Counted from the first letter of the stretch, positions 26,962 to 35,446 are shown. The stretch: DNA of 64,000 nucleotides from Bradyrhizobium tropiciagri (GCF_018130505.1 NZ_JAFCKH010000009.1:124001-188000); one strand, 5' to 3'. Notes: generated from the letters alone by a model not told the origin. A program made the numbers and translations.

Positions 26962-28614
26962 ATGCGAGATATCTGGACGCCCGGCAGAGAGCCGAGTGCG
27001 GAAGGCTACGAGGCGCTGCGTGCGAATTTTCGCTGGGACGTCCCGGCGACTTTCAATTTCGGCGCCGATATCATCGACCGCTGGGCTCACGAGCATGATG
27101 GCCCGGCCGTGATTTGGGAAAACGAGGCCGGCGACACTCGCACCTATAGCTATTCAGACCTCTCGCGACTATCGAACCGGCTCGCCAACGTGTTGCGCGC
27201 GCATGGTGTGGAGAAGGGCGATCGCGTCCTCGTCATGCTGCCGCGCCTGCCGGAATGGTTCATCTCATTGATCGCGATCATGAAGATCGGTGCGGTGCCG
27301 ATTCCGTGCATCGAGATGCTGACCGCCCGCGACCTCGAATACCGCGTCGAGAATGCCGAGGTGAAGGCCGTGATCTGCCGGGCAGAGCATGCCGCCAAGT
27401 TTGCCGCGGTGGAAAAGGCAATTCCGGTACGAATTGCACTCGGCGCCGTTTCCGGCTGGCTCGCATGGGACAAGGAACTGGCGGGTGCATCCGATGTCGC
27501 CGAGCAGGCGATCGTGCACGCCGACGACCCCGCGATCATGTACTACACGTCTGGCTCGACCGGACACCCGAAGGGTGTCGTGCATGCCGCGCGTGCCATT
27601 TACGCCTGGCGAGTTTCGGCAATCTATTGGCTCGACCTGCGTCCGGGTGAGGTGATCTGGTGTACGGCCGACACCGGCTGGAGCAAGGCCGGGACCAGCA
27701 TCATCTTCGGTCCGCTGAGCTGCGGCGCGTGCTCGTTCATCTTTGACGGCGCGTTCGTTCCCAAGGATCGTCCGGCGCTGCTTCGCAAGCATCAGGTCAC
27801 CGTTTATTGCGCGCCCGGCACCGAGCTATCAAAAGTCGTGAACGAGGTGACGTCGCGTAACGATCTGGGGCGATTGCGCCGCGTCGTGACCGCGGGTGAG
27901 GCCATGAATCCTGTCGTCGCCGAGCGATGGGAGCGCGCCACCGGCATCCGGATCGACGAGGCCTACGGCCAGACCGAGGCCCTGATGGTGGCGCTCAACT
28001 ATCCGGGCGAACCGGTCCGTTATGGCTCGATGGGACGGCCGTCACCGGGCTCGGATCTCGACGTGGTCGATGCGCGCGGCATTCGCCTGCCGCCGGGACA
28101 GGAGGGCGATCTCGCACTCAAGCTGCCGAATCCGCAACTGATGCAGGGTTACTGGAAGGAGCCGGACCGGACTCAAGCATGCTTCATTGACGGTCCGGAC
28201 GAACGCTGGTTCCTGACCAGCGATCGTGCCGAGAAAGATGCCGACGGTTACTTCTGGTACCGCGGCCGCTCTGACGATGTCATCAATTCGGCCGGCTACC
28301 GCATCGGCCCGATCGAGGTGGAGAATGCACTCGCCGAACATCCGGCAGTCCAGTTCTGCGCCGTGGTGGGCTGTCCGGACGAAGAGCGCGGCGAAATCGT
28401 GAAGGCTTTCGTCGTCCTGCGTGACGGAGTGACGCCAGCGCCTGAACTGACGCGGGAATTGCAGGATCACGTCAAGTCGGTTACCGCTCCCTACAAATAT
28501 CCGCGGGCGATCGAATATGTCGCCGAATTGCCGATGACGATCACGGGCAAGATCCGTCGTCGCGAGTTGCGCGACCTTGAATACGCGCGCGTGCGCGGCG
28601 CAGGGTCGACCTAG
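26962..28614 (+). CDS. acyl-CoA synthetase (acetyl/medium-chain CoA ligase type)
   Basis: 550 residues preceded by GGGAGGAAA. ANL motifs: MYYTSGSTGHPKGVVHAA (about 193-210), EAYGQTEALM (about 333-342), WFLTSDRAEKDADGYFWYRGRSDDVINSAGYRIGP (about 414-448) and the acceptor Lys in MTITGKIRRRELR (about 527-540). It is closest in style to medium-chain or propionyl/benzoyl-CoA ligases (ACSM-like). It follows the kinase and dehydrogenase on the same strand and would supply the CoA ester that they act on (LvaE-like role). Confidence 0.93.
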   Translation: MRDIWTPGREPSAEGYEALRANFRWDVPATFNFGADIIDRWAHEHDGPAVIWENEAGDTRTYSYSDLSRLSNRLANVLRAHGVEKGDRVLVMLPRLPEWFISLIAIMKIGAVPIPCIEMLTARDLEYRVENAEVKAVICRAEHAAKFAAVEKAIPVRIALGAVSGWLAWDKELAGASDVAEQAIVHADDPAIMYYTSGSTGHPKGVVHAARAIYAWRVSAIYWLDLRPGEVIWCTADTGWSKAGTSIIFGPLSCGACSFIFDGAFVPKDRPALLRKHQVTVYCAPGTELSKVVNEVTSRNDLGRLRRVVTAGEAMNPVVAERWERATGIRIDEAYGQTEALMVALNYPGEPVRYGSMGRPSPGSDLDVVDARGIRLPPGQEGDLALKLPNPQLMQGYWKEPDRTQACFIDGPDERWFLTSDRAEKDADGYFWYRGRSDDVINSAGYRIGPIEVENALAEHPAVQFCAVVGCPDEERGEIVKAFVVLRDGVTPAPELTRELQDHVKSVTAPYKYPRAIEYVAELPMTITGKIRRRELRDLEYARVRGAGST

Positions 28615-28662
28615 AGCATGATCCGGAAAAGTGTGAAGGGGTCTTTCGAAGAGATCATGCTC
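28614..28662. repeat. Bradyrhizobium-type dispersed palindromic repeat
   Basis: GAGCATGATC at 28614-28623 is matched by GATCATGCTC at 28653-28662 across 29 nt that include CGGAAAAGTG. I recognise this as a repeat scattered between genes in Bradyrhizobium and relatives. It lies right after the acyl-CoA synthetase stop. It could act in transcript ending or stability but is mainly useful as a taxonomic marker. Confidence 0.75.
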
Positions 28663-28674
28663 AAATAAAGAGCC

Positions 28675-28713
28675 AAAGCGCGATGACGATTCAACCCAAT
28701 CTCATCGCGCTTT
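28675..28713. terminator. bidirectional hairpin terminator between convergent genes
   Basis: AAAGCGCGATGA (28675-28686) and TCATCGCGCTTT (28702-28713) form a perfect 12-bp stem with a 15-nt loop. It sits between the convergent acyl-CoA synthetase and SDR genes, with A- and T-rich ends on both sides, so it can serve both strands. Confidence 0.7.
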
Positions 28714-28718
28714 AGGGC

Positions 28719-29456
28719 TCAGGCCAGTGTCAGGCCGCCGTCGACGATGATGGTCTGGCCGACGATGTAGGATGCGAGCGGCGAGGCAAGGAACAGCGAC
28801 GTGCCGGCGATGTCGTCCGGCTGTCCCAGCCGCTTCAGCGGCACGCGTTGCTCGGTGGCCTGGCGCCGCTTCGGGTGATCGGTCGTGACCTTGGTGAGCT
28901 TGGTCTCGATAAGCCCCGGCGCGATGCCGTTGACGCGGATGCCGTCCTCGGCCCATGCTTCTCCCAGCGTGCGCGTCAGTCCGATTGCACCGGCCTTCGA
29001 GGCGTTATAGGCCGGATTGCCCTTGGTCGAACGGAAGCCGGCCATGGAGCTCAGAATGATGAGCGAGCCGCGGCTGGCCTTCAGCAGGTCGTGAAACTTG
29101 AGACTGCAGACCATCAGGCTGTTGAGATTGACGTCGATCACGTGCTGGAAGCCTTTCGCTTCGAACTCGCCGCGATTGTACAGCACGATGCCCTGCGAAA
29201 GCACCAGCACGTCGAGCCGATCGAACGGCAGCGCAGATGTGGTGATCGCATCGAAGTCGCCGACGTCCATCTGCGCGTAATACAATCCGGTCAGGTCGGA
29301 GCCGTCGTCGGACCGATAGTCCGACGCAGCGGCGCGCGTGCCCCAGACGTGAACCGTACTGCCGCGCCGGCGGAACGCCTGTGCGATCGCGTTGCCGATG
29401 CCGCTCGATCCACCGACGACCAGAACTGTTTTTCCATTGAAATCGAGATCGTTCAC
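28719..29456 (-). CDS. SDR family oxidoreductase
   Basis: 245 residues from GTG 29456, which has GGAGG about 9 nt upstream. Classical short-chain dehydrogenase: GGSSGIGNAI (cofactor loop, about 15-24), DVNLNS, the catalytic Ser in ILSSMAGF, YNASKAG (Tyr and Lys), and the C-terminal VDGG. It uses NAD(P)H on a hydroxyl/keto pair. In the P. putida levulinate pathway an SDR (LvaD) reduces 4-oxovaleryl-CoA to the 4-hydroxy form, a role that fits here. It lies downstream of the binding-protein gene on the minus strand, converging with the acyl-CoA synthetase. Confidence 0.92.
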   Translation of the reverse strand: MNDLDFNGKTVLVVGGSSGIGNAIAQAFRRRGSTVHVWGTRAAASDYRSDDGSDLTGLYYAQMDVGDFDAITTSALPFDRLDVLVLSQGIVLYNRGEFEAKGFQHVIDVNLNSLMVCSLKFHDLLKASRGSLIILSSMAGFRSTKGNPAYNASKAGAIGLTRTLGEAWAEDGIRVNGIAPGLIETKLTKVTTDHPKRRQATEQRVPLKRLGQPDDIAGTSLFLASPLASYIVGQTIIVDGGLTLA

Positions 29457-29542
29457 GCCAGCACGCCTCCAGCATCATTGGTTGCGAAGTCCCGGCACGT
29501 CGCGCGGCGACGTGCCGAGGCCTTCTCGCGTCACTTCTAAGA

Positions 29543-30754
29543 TCAGTCTTGCTTGACCAGAGGGCAGCGGCCCTCGGCCATCGGTCGGTACGCCTCGTCG
29601 CCGGGAATTCGCGCCACAACCTTGAAGATGTCCCACGGCTCCTTGGATTCCTGCGGCGCCTTGACCTGCAACAGATACATGTCGCGCACCAGGCGGCCGT
29701 CCTGACGAATCCGGTAGTCGTCGCTGAAGAAGTCGCGGACCGGCAATTCCTTCATTTTGGCGGTGACCGCGATGCCTTCGTCGGTGCCTGCTGCCTGTAC
29801 TGCCTTCAGATAGTGCAAGACCGCACCGTAGACTCCGGCCTGGATCGATGTTGGCGCGCGTCCATTGTGCAACTTCATGAAGCGGCGTGACCATTCTCGC
29901 GTGCGATCGTCGGTATCCCAATAGAAGGCGTCCGTGATGACCAGGCCCTTCGCCTGATCGAGCCCGACCGCCTTGACGTCGGTAATGAACATCAGGAGGC
30001 CGGCGAGCTTTTGGCCGCCTTGCACCAATCCGAATTCGTTCGCCTGCTTGATGGCATTGACGGTGTCGCCGCCCGCATTTGCAAGCCCGATCACCTTGGC
30101 CTTGGACTGCTGGGCTTGCAGCAGATATGACGAGAAATCCGACGTATTCAGTGGATGACGGACGTTGCCGACGACCGTGCCTCCTGCCTTCTGCACGAAA
30201 GCCGTCGCTTCGCGTTCCTGAGAATGGCTTCCGGCATTGTCGCCCGTGAGAAAGAACCAGCTGTCGCCGCCTTGCTTCACCATCGCACGCGCGGTGCCAT
30301 TGGCCATCGCATAGCTGTCGTAGGTCCAGTGCACCGTGGTTGGCGAGCAATCCTTGCCGGTGAACTCGACATAGGCGGGGCCGGAGAGCAGCAGCACCTT
30401 CTGCTTCTCGCGCGTCACGCTGAGTACCGCGAGAGCCGTGGCCGAATGCGGCACGTCGACTATCGCGTCGACCTTTTCAGTGTCGATCCAGCGCCGCGCA
30501 ATCGTGCTGCCGACGTCAGGCTTGTTCTGATGATCCGCCGAGATGAGTTCGATCGGCTTCCCAAGCACGGTGCCGCCGAAATCCTCGACCGCCATCTTCG
30601 CCGCCACCGTCGATCCGGCGCCGCTGAGATCGGCATAGAGCCCGGATTGATCGTTCAAAACCCCGATCTTCACCACGTCGTTCGACACTTGCGAAAATGC
30701 AGGTGCCGCAGCGCAAAGTGCGACCGCAACGCAAGTCGCCAGCAGGTAACGCAT
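29543..30754 (-). CDS. ABC transporter substrate-binding protein (Liv type), no adjacent permease
   Basis: 403 residues. A Sec signal peptide (MRYLLATCVAVALCAAAPAF then SQ) precedes a type I periplasmic-binding fold (VKIGVLNDQSGLYADLSG, ISADHQNKPDVGSTIARRW). GGGGAGGAG lies before ATG 30754 and the palindrome TTATTGTCGGACAATAA ends the promoter 15 bp upstream. No Liv permease or ATPase gene follows, so it must borrow a transporter encoded elsewhere. Its operator ties it to the 24-31 kb catabolic genes, so it likely binds their substrate. Confidence 0.93.
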   Translation of the reverse strand: MRYLLATCVAVALCAAAPAFSQVSNDVVKIGVLNDQSGLYADLSGAGSTVAAKMAVEDFGGTVLGKPIELISADHQNKPDVGSTIARRWIDTEKVDAIVDVPHSATALAVLSVTREKQKVLLLSGPAYVEFTGKDCSPTTVHWTYDSYAMANGTARAMVKQGGDSWFFLTGDNAGSHSQEREATAFVQKAGGTVVGNVRHPLNTSDFSSYLLQAQQSKAKVIGLANAGGDTVNAIKQANEFGLVQGGQKLAGLLMFITDVKAVGLDQAKGLVITDAFYWDTDDRTREWSRRFMKLHNGRAPTSIQAGVYGAVLHYLKAVQAAGTDEGIAVTAKMKELPVRDFFSDDYRIRQDGRLVRDMYLLQVKAPQESKEPWDIFKVVARIPGDEAYRPMAEGRCPLVKQD

Positions 30755-30768
30755 CCACTCCTCCCCAT

Positions 30769-30785
30769 TTATTGTCGGACAATAA
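30769..30785. promoter_or_regulatory. GntR-type operator, copy 3 (17-bp perfect palindrome)
   Basis: TTATTGTCGGACAATAA, identical to the copy at 24582-24598, located 15 bp upstream of the binding-protein ATG at 30754 and about 120 bp from the divergent GntR gene. Confidence 0.82.
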
Positions 30786-30888
30786 TTGGCGAAATGCGAA
30801 CGTTTGTCAATTCGTGGCTAAATATGTGGACCTATATCTCGGAAAAAAGTAGCCTACGAAGGCTGTCGTACTGAGTCGCCAGTTTGAA

Positions 30889-30899
30889 TTGTCGGACTA
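30889..30899. promoter_or_regulatory. GntR-type operator, copy 4 (one mismatch)
   Basis: TTGTCGGACTA differs from the TTGTCGGACAA core by one base and ends 3 bp before the ATG of the GntR gene at 30903, consistent with negative autoregulation. Confidence 0.65.
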
Positions 30900-30902
30900 A
30901 AA

Positions 30903-31649
30903 ATGCTTGCAGATTCAAATGCGGGAACGGTGGCCCCCAAGAACGAGCCGGTTTACCGGATGGTGGTCCGCAGCATCCAAACCAAGATCATGTCGGGCGA
31001 GTGGGTCGTCGGCGACAGGATACCGGCGGAGACGACGCTGGCGGCCGACTTCGGCGTTCACAGGTCAACGGTCCGGGAAGCGATTCGAGTCCTGGAGCAA
31101 AACGGCCTCGTCCGTCGCCATGACGGCGGCAAGCTTCTTTACGTCACCGCGCCCCGCGAGGCCGATATCTCGGACAAGGTAACGGCTGCCATTGTGCTCC
31201 ATGAGATCACCTTCTTCGAACTCTGGGAGAGCATGCGCTATCTCGAGCCGGCCCTTGCCGTATGCGCCGCAGATCGAATTGACGATGATCTGCTTGCTGC
31301 TCTGCAGGCCAATGTCGAAAGAACCAAGGCGGCACTTGAAGACAAACAGAGCCTGGTCGAACTCGACATTGAGTTTCATCAGATTATTGCGCGTGCGTCG
31401 CGCAATCGGGCATTGCAGCTCAGCCGTGAACCGATGAGTCAGCTGTTCTATCCGGCCTTCCTGAAGGTGTTTTCACGTCTGAATGCCGGCGAGCGCCTGG
31501 TCTTTGCCCACGAAAGGATCCTGCAGGCGCTCGGCAGGCGCGACCCGGTCGAGGCTCGGTCCTGGATGGAGAAGCACATCGTCGACTTCAGGCGAGGATA
31601 CGAGTTGGCAAATCTCGATATCGACTCTCCGGTCGCCTGGCTCAAATAG
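30903..31649 (+). CDS. FadR/GntR (FCD) family transcriptional regulator
   Basis: 248 residues. Residues about 15-85 form the GntR winged HTH (VYRMVVRSIQTKIMSGEWVVGDRIP, HRSTVREAIRVLEQNGLVRR). The rest is the all-helical FCD effector domain with metal-type residues (ELDIEFHQIIARASRN). ATG 30903 lies 3 bp from a TTGTCGGACTA half-perfect operator. Perfect copies sit in front of the kinase gene, the iron alcohol dehydrogenase and the binding-protein gene. It is therefore the probable repressor of the whole 23.2-30.8 kb set, relieved by an acyl-CoA or acid inducer. Confidence 0.93.
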   Translation: MLADSNAGTVAPKNEPVYRMVVRSIQTKIMSGEWVVGDRIPAETTLAADFGVHRSTVREAIRVLEQNGLVRRHDGGKLLYVTAPREADISDKVTAAIVLHEITFFELWESMRYLEPALAVCAADRIDDDLLAALQANVERTKAALEDKQSLVELDIEFHQIIARASRNRALQLSREPMSQLFYPAFLKVFSRLNAGERLVFAHERILQALGRRDPVEARSWMEKHIVDFRRGYELANLDIDSPVAWLK

Positions 31650-31824
31650 ACCGAGTCTACCTCGCTCCGCTTGCAGTCTCGGCGATCGGCGCGTCGGGAC
31701 CGAAGCTCTTCCAAATCTACTCCAACTACGCCGCAGCGCGCTTTCTTGACGCTGCGCGACGTTGGCTTGCAGCCGGGCTTTGTGTTTTCAGGGCGCGACC
31801 GTCGACGGAAGTTGAATGGCTGTC

Positions 31825-32493
31825 CTAGTCGGCCGAACGATGTCCGATCGGGTGGCCATCGCCGGCCGGATAGTTGGCGCCGGACTCGAGAATATGACGC
31901 CTCACGGCCTTGAGAAGCGCGTGTAAGTCGCGCGCCTCGATCGCATCCACAATCTCGACGTGGTGCGCGGCGCTTCTCTGCAACTCCGCATACGACGGCC
32001 ACAAGGCAATCGGCCCTGGTCTGGCGCGATTTCGGATCTCGACGACGAGCTTGGCTAGAGTTTGGTTCGGCGCATGGCGATAGATTTCGTCGTGGAAGGC
32101 CGCGTTCGTGTTGGCCTGATCGGCCTTGCTGCCGCGCGCGACCGCATCCTCGAAGGCTTGCTGGGCGCGCTTGATGTCGTCGAGTTCGGTCGGTCCGATG
32201 TTCGGCAATGCCTGTGTCGCCGCTTCGACCTCGAGCAGGCTGCGGATCGCCAATATCTCGCGAACGACATTGTAGTCGGGCTGAGCGACCCGGTAGCCGC
32301 GGTTTTCGACATGGGTCACCATGCCGCTTGCGGCGAGTTGGGTGAGCGCACTTCGGACGTCGAACCGCTTCGCAGCGAACGCTTCCTCCAAATCGATCTG
32401 CCGTAACCATTCGCCTGGCCGGTAATCACCTTGCAGAATTGCGCCACCGATCTCCGCCGCCAAAAGCCTCTTCTGCTCCTTGCGGACTTTCAT
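31825..32493 (-). CDS. GntR (FCD) family transcriptional regulator
   Basis: 222 residues from ATG 32493, which has AGGAGG about 8 nt upstream; the frame is open to 32709 but that part is not conserved. N-terminal winged HTH (KRLLAAEIGGAILQGDYRPGEWLRQIDLEEAF, FDVRSALTQLAASGMV), then an FCD domain (NTNAAFHDEIYRHAPN, HHVEIVDAIEARD). It is divergent from the ABC importer operon starting at 32596. Two GT-N4-AC sites in the 102-bp gap make it the likely regulator of that operon. The 175 bp between it and the other GntR gene hold nothing recognisable. Confidence 0.92.
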   Translation of the reverse strand: MKVRKEQKRLLAAEIGGAILQGDYRPGEWLRQIDLEEAFAAKRFDVRSALTQLAASGMVTHVENRGYRVAQPDYNVVREILAIRSLLEVEAATQALPNIGPTELDDIKRAQQAFEDAVARGSKADQANTNAAFHDEIYRHAPNQTLAKLVVEIRNRARPGPIALWPSYAELQRSAAHHVEIVDAIEARDLHALLKAVRRHILESGANYPAGDGHPIGHRSAD

Positions 32494-32530
32494 GGCTGCT
32501 TCCTCCTTTGGACCGCTTGACTTGCAAAAA

Positions 32531-32570
32531 TTAGTGCGCACAAATTGGCGCCAATAAATGTGCATACCAA
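32531..32570. promoter_or_regulatory. candidate operator cluster for the second GntR regulator
   Basis: In the 102-bp gap between the divergent regulator and importer genes, TTAGTGCGCACAAA (32531-32544) and AATGTGCATACCAA (32557-32570) both contain GT-N4-AC dyads. Between them lies the 12-bp palindrome ATTGGCGCCAAT (32544-32555). GT...AC half sites are typical of GntR proteins. Confidence 0.5.
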
Positions 32571-32595
32571 ATCGTGCCGATGGGAGAAACATTAG

Positions 32596-33717
32596 ATGTC
32601 TGGCATCGACCGCAGAAGCTTGATGATCATGTCGGTGCTCGGAGCCGCAATAGGCGTCCGGAGCGCACCGGCCCAGGCGGCTCCGACCGGATATCCCGAG
32701 AATTATCAAAAGATTATCGAAGATGCCCAGAACGAGGGGAGCCTCCTGATCTACTCGATCATGTCACCCGAAAACTGGCGCCCGGTGATCGAGGGCTTCA
32801 ACAAGCTCTACCCCAAGATCAAGGTCGAGACGCTCGATCTGCCCGCGTCACGCGAGAGCTTCGAGCGTTATCTGGCCGAGCGCAGCACCAACAGCCGCAC
32901 CTGCGACCTTATTGCGACGGCCGACCCGGGCGGATGGATCGACTTCCAGGAGCGCGGGGAAATCCTCGACTACACCTCACCGGAAGCACAGGCGTGGCCG
33001 GACTGGTCGAAGCCGTTCCCGGGTGTCTACACCGTCTCATCCGATCCGATGGCGATGATCTGGAACAATTCCCTCGTTCCGGAAGGCAAGCGGCCCAAAA
33101 CGCTTGCCGAGTTCGTTGAAGTCGCGGTGGCAAACGAGAAGGCTTGGCGCAACCGCATCACGAGCTACGGCGTGCATCAAACGACCTTCGGCTATGGCAT
33201 CAGCTACGCGTTCGTGAAGAAGCATGGTGATAAGGCCTGGGAGTGGTTCGCGCAGCTTGCGAAGCTCGCGCCTCGCTTCGAGCGTTCGGGCGGCCCGATG
33301 ACCGAGAAGGTCACGTCTGGTGAGTATGTCGAGGGATGGTTCGTGTCCGCCATCACCTTCTGGCCGCGTCTGAACGATCCGGCGCGGGCGAAAATCCTTG
33401 GCTGGAGCTTCATCGGCGACGGACAACCCGTTGTGCTGCGCGGCGTCGCGATTCCGAAAGGATCGAAGAACGTCAACGCAGCCAAGCTGATGCTCGACTT
33501 CATTATCTCGGAGCAGGGCCAGCGCGCGTTCGGGCGGGGTGGTTTGACGCCGGCGCGCCCGGGAGTTCAGCCCGGCGACGGCATCCGTCATACGTACTCG
33601 TCGATCGTTCAGGCCGTGGGAGAGCAGAACATCTGCTACATCGGTTACGATCGGGACGCCGTGCGGGATTACGACAGCTTCGTGGCGCGCTGGAAAAAGA
33701 CCTTCAATGTCGCTTGA
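32596..33717 (+). CDS. ABC transporter substrate-binding protein (iron/organic-acid type)
   Basis: 373 residues with a GGGAGAAA box upstream. The N-terminus (GIDRRSLMIMSVLGAAIG, then APAQA) looks like a twin-arginine signal. The mature protein is a type II binding fold of the FbpA/spermidine/2-aminoethylphosphonate group (EGSLLIYSIMSPENWRPVIEGFNKLYPKIKVETL, GWSFIGDGQPVVLRGVAIPKGSKN). Iron-type members often bind organic acids or phosphonates rather than iron. It heads an operon with a fused double permease, an ATPase, a CoA-transferase and a lyase, so a carboxylic acid ligand is likely. Confidence 0.9.
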   Translation: MSGIDRRSLMIMSVLGAAIGVRSAPAQAAPTGYPENYQKIIEDAQNEGSLLIYSIMSPENWRPVIEGFNKLYPKIKVETLDLPASRESFERYLAERSTNSRTCDLIATADPGGWIDFQERGEILDYTSPEAQAWPDWSKPFPGVYTVSSDPMAMIWNNSLVPEGKRPKTLAEFVEVAVANEKAWRNRITSYGVHQTTFGYGISYAFVKKHGDKAWEWFAQLAKLAPRFERSGGPMTEKVTSGEYVEGWFVSAITFWPRLNDPARAKILGWSFIGDGQPVVLRGVAIPKGSKNVNAAKLMLDFIISEQGQRAFGRGGLTPARPGVQPGDGIRHTYSSIVQAVGEQNICYIGYDRDAVRDYDSFVARWKKTFNVA

Positions 33718-35446
33718 AGCAGGCAGCGTGCTTCCGAGGGCGTCCGCGGACGTGCTGCCGAAGCCCTTACCCGGCAGGGACACCGCCATCCAGTACGGCG
33801 TTGCGCTGCTCACCGTGATCTTGATCGCGGCGCCGCTGCTTCCGGTCCTTTATCAGTCGGTGCTGGATCGCGCACTCTACGATTCCGGGCAGCAGCTTAC
33901 ATTGGGCAATTTCGGCCGCCTGCTTCGGACCGATGGCTTCGGGCTGGTGATCTGGAACACGCTCGTGTTCGCGACGCTCACCACCATCATTTCGCAGACG
34001 CTCGGCACGCTTGCGGCGGTGCTGTTCGGGCGCACCAACATGCCGTTTGCACGGCTGTTCGGCGAACTCTTCCTATGGCCGATCTATCTCTCGGCGCTGG
34101 TGTTGTCGTTCGGATGGTACACGATCTACGGGCCTGCTGGCTATCTGACGCTGCTGGTGCAATCGATCTTCGATGGCGCGCCGTGGAATCTCTACACTCT
34201 GCCGGGCATGGCGATGATCGCCGGCGTCTCGCAGGCTCCGGTGGCCTACATCTATTGCATGTCCTCGGCCTCGATCACCGATCCGACGCTGGAGGAAGCT
34301 GCGCGCGTCGCCGGCGCCGGAACCTTGCGAACGCTGTTTCGGATCACCCTGCCGCTGCTGTTACCGGCGATCGCCTACAGCGCGGTGTTGAACTTCACGG
34401 TGGGCCTCGAGCTGCTCGCCATTCCACTGGTGTTCGGCGATCCCGCCGGCATCACCGTCCTGACGACGTTCCTCTACAACAACGGAGTGGCGTCGGCCCG
34501 TCCGGACCACGGACTTGTCGCGACCGCCGCCGTGTTCATGCTTGCAGCCGTCTGCGTGCTTGTATGGCTGCAAGGACGCTTGCTCGGCAACACGCGACGC
34601 TTCGTGACCCTGGGCGGCAAAGCCACGCGACCGCGACCTTTCCGCCTCAACAGCCTGCGCTGGCCGCTGTGCATTTGCTCTGCGGTCTACATCACGGCAA
34701 CAGTCGTGCTGCCGATCGGCGCACTATTGCTGCGCGCCTTCACCAGCCTGCTGTCGCCGATGGTGCCGATATCAGAGGTGCTGACGCTGGGTAACTTCGC
34801 CAGCATGTTCGAGTATCCGGTCTATCTGCGCTCGATCTGGAACTCGTTCATCGTCAGTACGCTCGGCGGTGCCGTGGCCACGGCGTTGGTCGCCCTGATC
34901 GCCATCATCGTGCTGCGTTCCGATTTCCGTTGGCGCAGTCCGCTGCATTACATCGCGTTGTTCCCCCGTGCGGTGCCTGGTGTCGTCGCGGGCATTGGCT
35001 TCTTCTATGCGTTCGCGCTCGTTCCCGGCCTGGGCGGTCTGCGTAATACCATCTGGATTCTGGTCGCTGCATTCACGATGCACTTCATCCCCGTGGGACT
35101 CGGTGCGGTGGCGCCGATGCTGCTGCAGATGAGCCCGGACTTCGACCGCGCCGCCCGCACGCAGGGCGCCGACTGGTGGACGACGAGTTGGCGGATCGTG
35201 CTGCCGCTGCTGCGGCCGGCGCTGGTTGCCTGCTTCATCATCCTCTTCATCACGTTCTTCAAGGAATACACGACCGCGATCTTCTTGTTCGCGCCCGGCA
35301 GCGAGGTGATCGGAACCACGCTTCTTCAAGCCTGGACGCAAGGAGAGGTCGGCCTGGTGTCCGCACTAGCGACGATACAGGTGCTCGTCATCGGTGTCTG
35401 TGTCACGGCAGCGCGCGCGCTTCTCGGAGTGAAGCTTTATGGCTGA
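33707..35446 (+). CDS. ABC transporter permease, two fused modules (FbpB-like)
   Basis: 579 residues with about twelve transmembrane helices in two repeated halves. Each half has an EAA loop: EEAARVAGAGTLRTLFRITLPLL (about 195-217) and DRAARTQGADWWTTSWRIVLPLL (about 481-503). This is the usual single-chain permease of iron/2-aminoethylphosphonate-type importers. Its start overlaps the binding-protein gene by 11 bp and its end overlaps the ATPase gene by 8 bp, so the complex is translationally coupled. Confidence 0.93.
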   Translation: MSLEAGSVLPRASADVLPKPLPGRDTAIQYGVALLTVILIAAPLLPVLYQSVLDRALYDSGQQLTLGNFGRLLRTDGFGLVIWNTLVFATLTTIISQTLGTLAAVLFGRTNMPFARLFGELFLWPIYLSALVLSFGWYTIYGPAGYLTLLVQSIFDGAPWNLYTLPGMAMIAGVSQAPVAYIYCMSSASITDPTLEEAARVAGAGTLRTLFRITLPLLLPAIAYSAVLNFTVGLELLAIPLVFGDPAGITVLTTFLYNNGVASARPDHGLVATAAVFMLAAVCVLVWLQGRLLGNTRRFVTLGGKATRPRPFRLNSLRWPLCICSAVYITATVVLPIGALLLRAFTSLLSPMVPISEVLTLGNFASMFEYPVYLRSIWNSFIVSTLGGAVATALVALIAIIVLRSDFRWRSPLHYIALFPRAVPGVVAGIGFFYAFALVPGLGGLRNTIWILVAAFTMHFIPVGLGAVAPMLLQMSPDFDRAARTQGADWWTTSWRIVLPLLRPALVACFIILFITFFKEYTTAIFLFAPGSEVIGTTLLQAWTQGEVGLVSALATIQVLVIGVCVTAARALLGVKLYG

